Position numbers and translations under genes: made by a program
In this document: in pieces, positions 63,818 to 64,000 of the stretch
Position numbering within the stretch: the first letter of the stretch is position 1
Layout of the letters: each line of letters opens with the position of its first letter
Notes under the pieces: generated by a model
What the model was told of the DNA's origin: nothing
The model's input: only the letters and a program-made list of their open reading frames with translations
Database searches by the model: none
Assembly: GCF_025399895.1 (NCBI RefSeq)
Contig: NZ_JAODUA010000001.1
Location: forward strand, 1,178,001-1,242,000
Direction: 5' to 3'
Length of the DNA: 64,000 nucleotides
Source: Streptomyces sp. ASQP_92
GTDB taxonomy: Bacteria > Actinomycetota > Actinomycetes > Streptomycetales > Streptomycetaceae

Positions 63818-64000
63818 GCCCGTCCGCTCCGGGACCTCGACCGGGGCCTGCGGACGCTCGCGCAGCGCGAGCAGGACGCGCAGCACGGCGATCCACACCA
63901 GGCACGAGCCGAGCATGTGCAGAGCGACCAGGACCTCGGGCGTCTTCAGGAAGTACTGGACGTAACCGATCACACCCTGACCCATCAGGACCAGGAACAG
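63797..64000 (-). CDS. ctaA: Heme A synthase, C-terminal end (partial)
   Basis: Only the last 67 codons are in the window; the frame runs through the right edge. Two membrane segments are visible: FLVLMGQGVIGYVQYFL (about the first 17 residues seen) and VALHMLGSCLVWIAVLRVLL, the latter with the conserved His of the CtaA/Cox15 family (LHMLGSCLVW). The C-terminus is a short polar tail (RERPQAPVEVPERTGSALSH). CtaA converts heme O to heme A for cytochrome oxidase, the step after CtaB, whose gene lies nearby. It converges on and overlaps the amidohydrolase gene by 21 bases. Confidence 0.85.
   Translation of the reverse strand: MFLVLMGQGVIGYVQYFLKTPEVLVALHMLGSCLVWIAVLRVLLALRERPQAPVEVPERTGSALSHA

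Overview
The window is chromosomal DNA from a Streptomyces or very close relative. The DNA is very GC-rich with strong third-position GC bias, GTG and even TTG starts are common, the sporulation regulator WhiA and mycothiol-type enzymes are present, and the order of whiA, the gap-pgk-tpi block and the tkt-tal-zwf-opcA-pgl block is the one I remember from Streptomyces core chromosomes. No rRNA, tRNA, insertion sequence, prophage or CRISPR array was seen.

Layout. (1) 1-6135: end of a TPR protein, a DUF6343-like membrane protein, an acyltransferase, a small lipoprotein, then three serine hydrolases (secreted lipase-like, alpha/beta hydrolase, type-B carboxylesterase). (2) 6150-10468: a SNF2-family ATPase with a SWIM zinc-finger partner. 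(3) 10516-19108: a TerD protein fused to a nuclease-like domain, a HAD protein, a DUF2293 protein, a uridine-kinase-like protein without P-loop lysine, the pseudouridine catabolic pair psuG-psuK, a cupin and an MFS exporter. (4) 19170-27093: ogt, an MHYT membrane sensor, uvrB, two TerD-domain proteins, and terC behind a yybP-ykoY (Mn2+) riboswitch. (5) 27117-34697: an MHS-type transporter, an MBL-fold hydrolase, a mycothiol-dependent enzyme, uvrA, and a sugar kinase, with a C/G-rich repeat block after uvrA. (6) 34877-38081: a Rieske lipoprotein, an XRE regulator, and a secreted C70-like cysteine protease coupled to a membrane-anchored partner. (7) 38082-43941: repeat-rich spacer, then uvrC-rapZ-yvcK-whiA. 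(8) 44105-54304: M14 carboxypeptidase, gap, pgk, tpiA, secG, an RbpA-family protein, an MFS protein and pgi. (9) 54380-60958 (minus strand): tkt-tal-zwf-opcA-pgl. (10) 61272-64000: ctaB, a small conserved protein, a FluG-like amidohydrolase and the end of ctaA.

How the genes fit together. Central carbon metabolism (pgi, gap, pgk, tpiA and the pentose phosphate operon) converges on a bidirectional terminator between pgi and pgl. Genome maintenance is the other theme: uvrA, uvrB, uvrC, ogt and the SNF2-SWIM pair. Upstream of uvrB, uvrC, ogt, the SNF2 gene and one MFS gene lies the same promoter architecture, TTGTCAGTG (or a close variant), eight bases, then TANNNT. This matches the LexA-independent RecA-NDp promoter type attributed to PafBC in mycobacteria. 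A sixth copy at 28533 has no recognisable gene behind it. This scattered damage-type regulon, which ties a SNF2-SWIM pair and an MFS transporter to excision repair, is the strongest candidate here for a little-described system. The three TerD proteins (one with a PD-(D/E)XK-like nuclease domain) are the second.

Limits: all calls come from reading the sequence and from remembered family features. No database search, folding program or statistical test was run.
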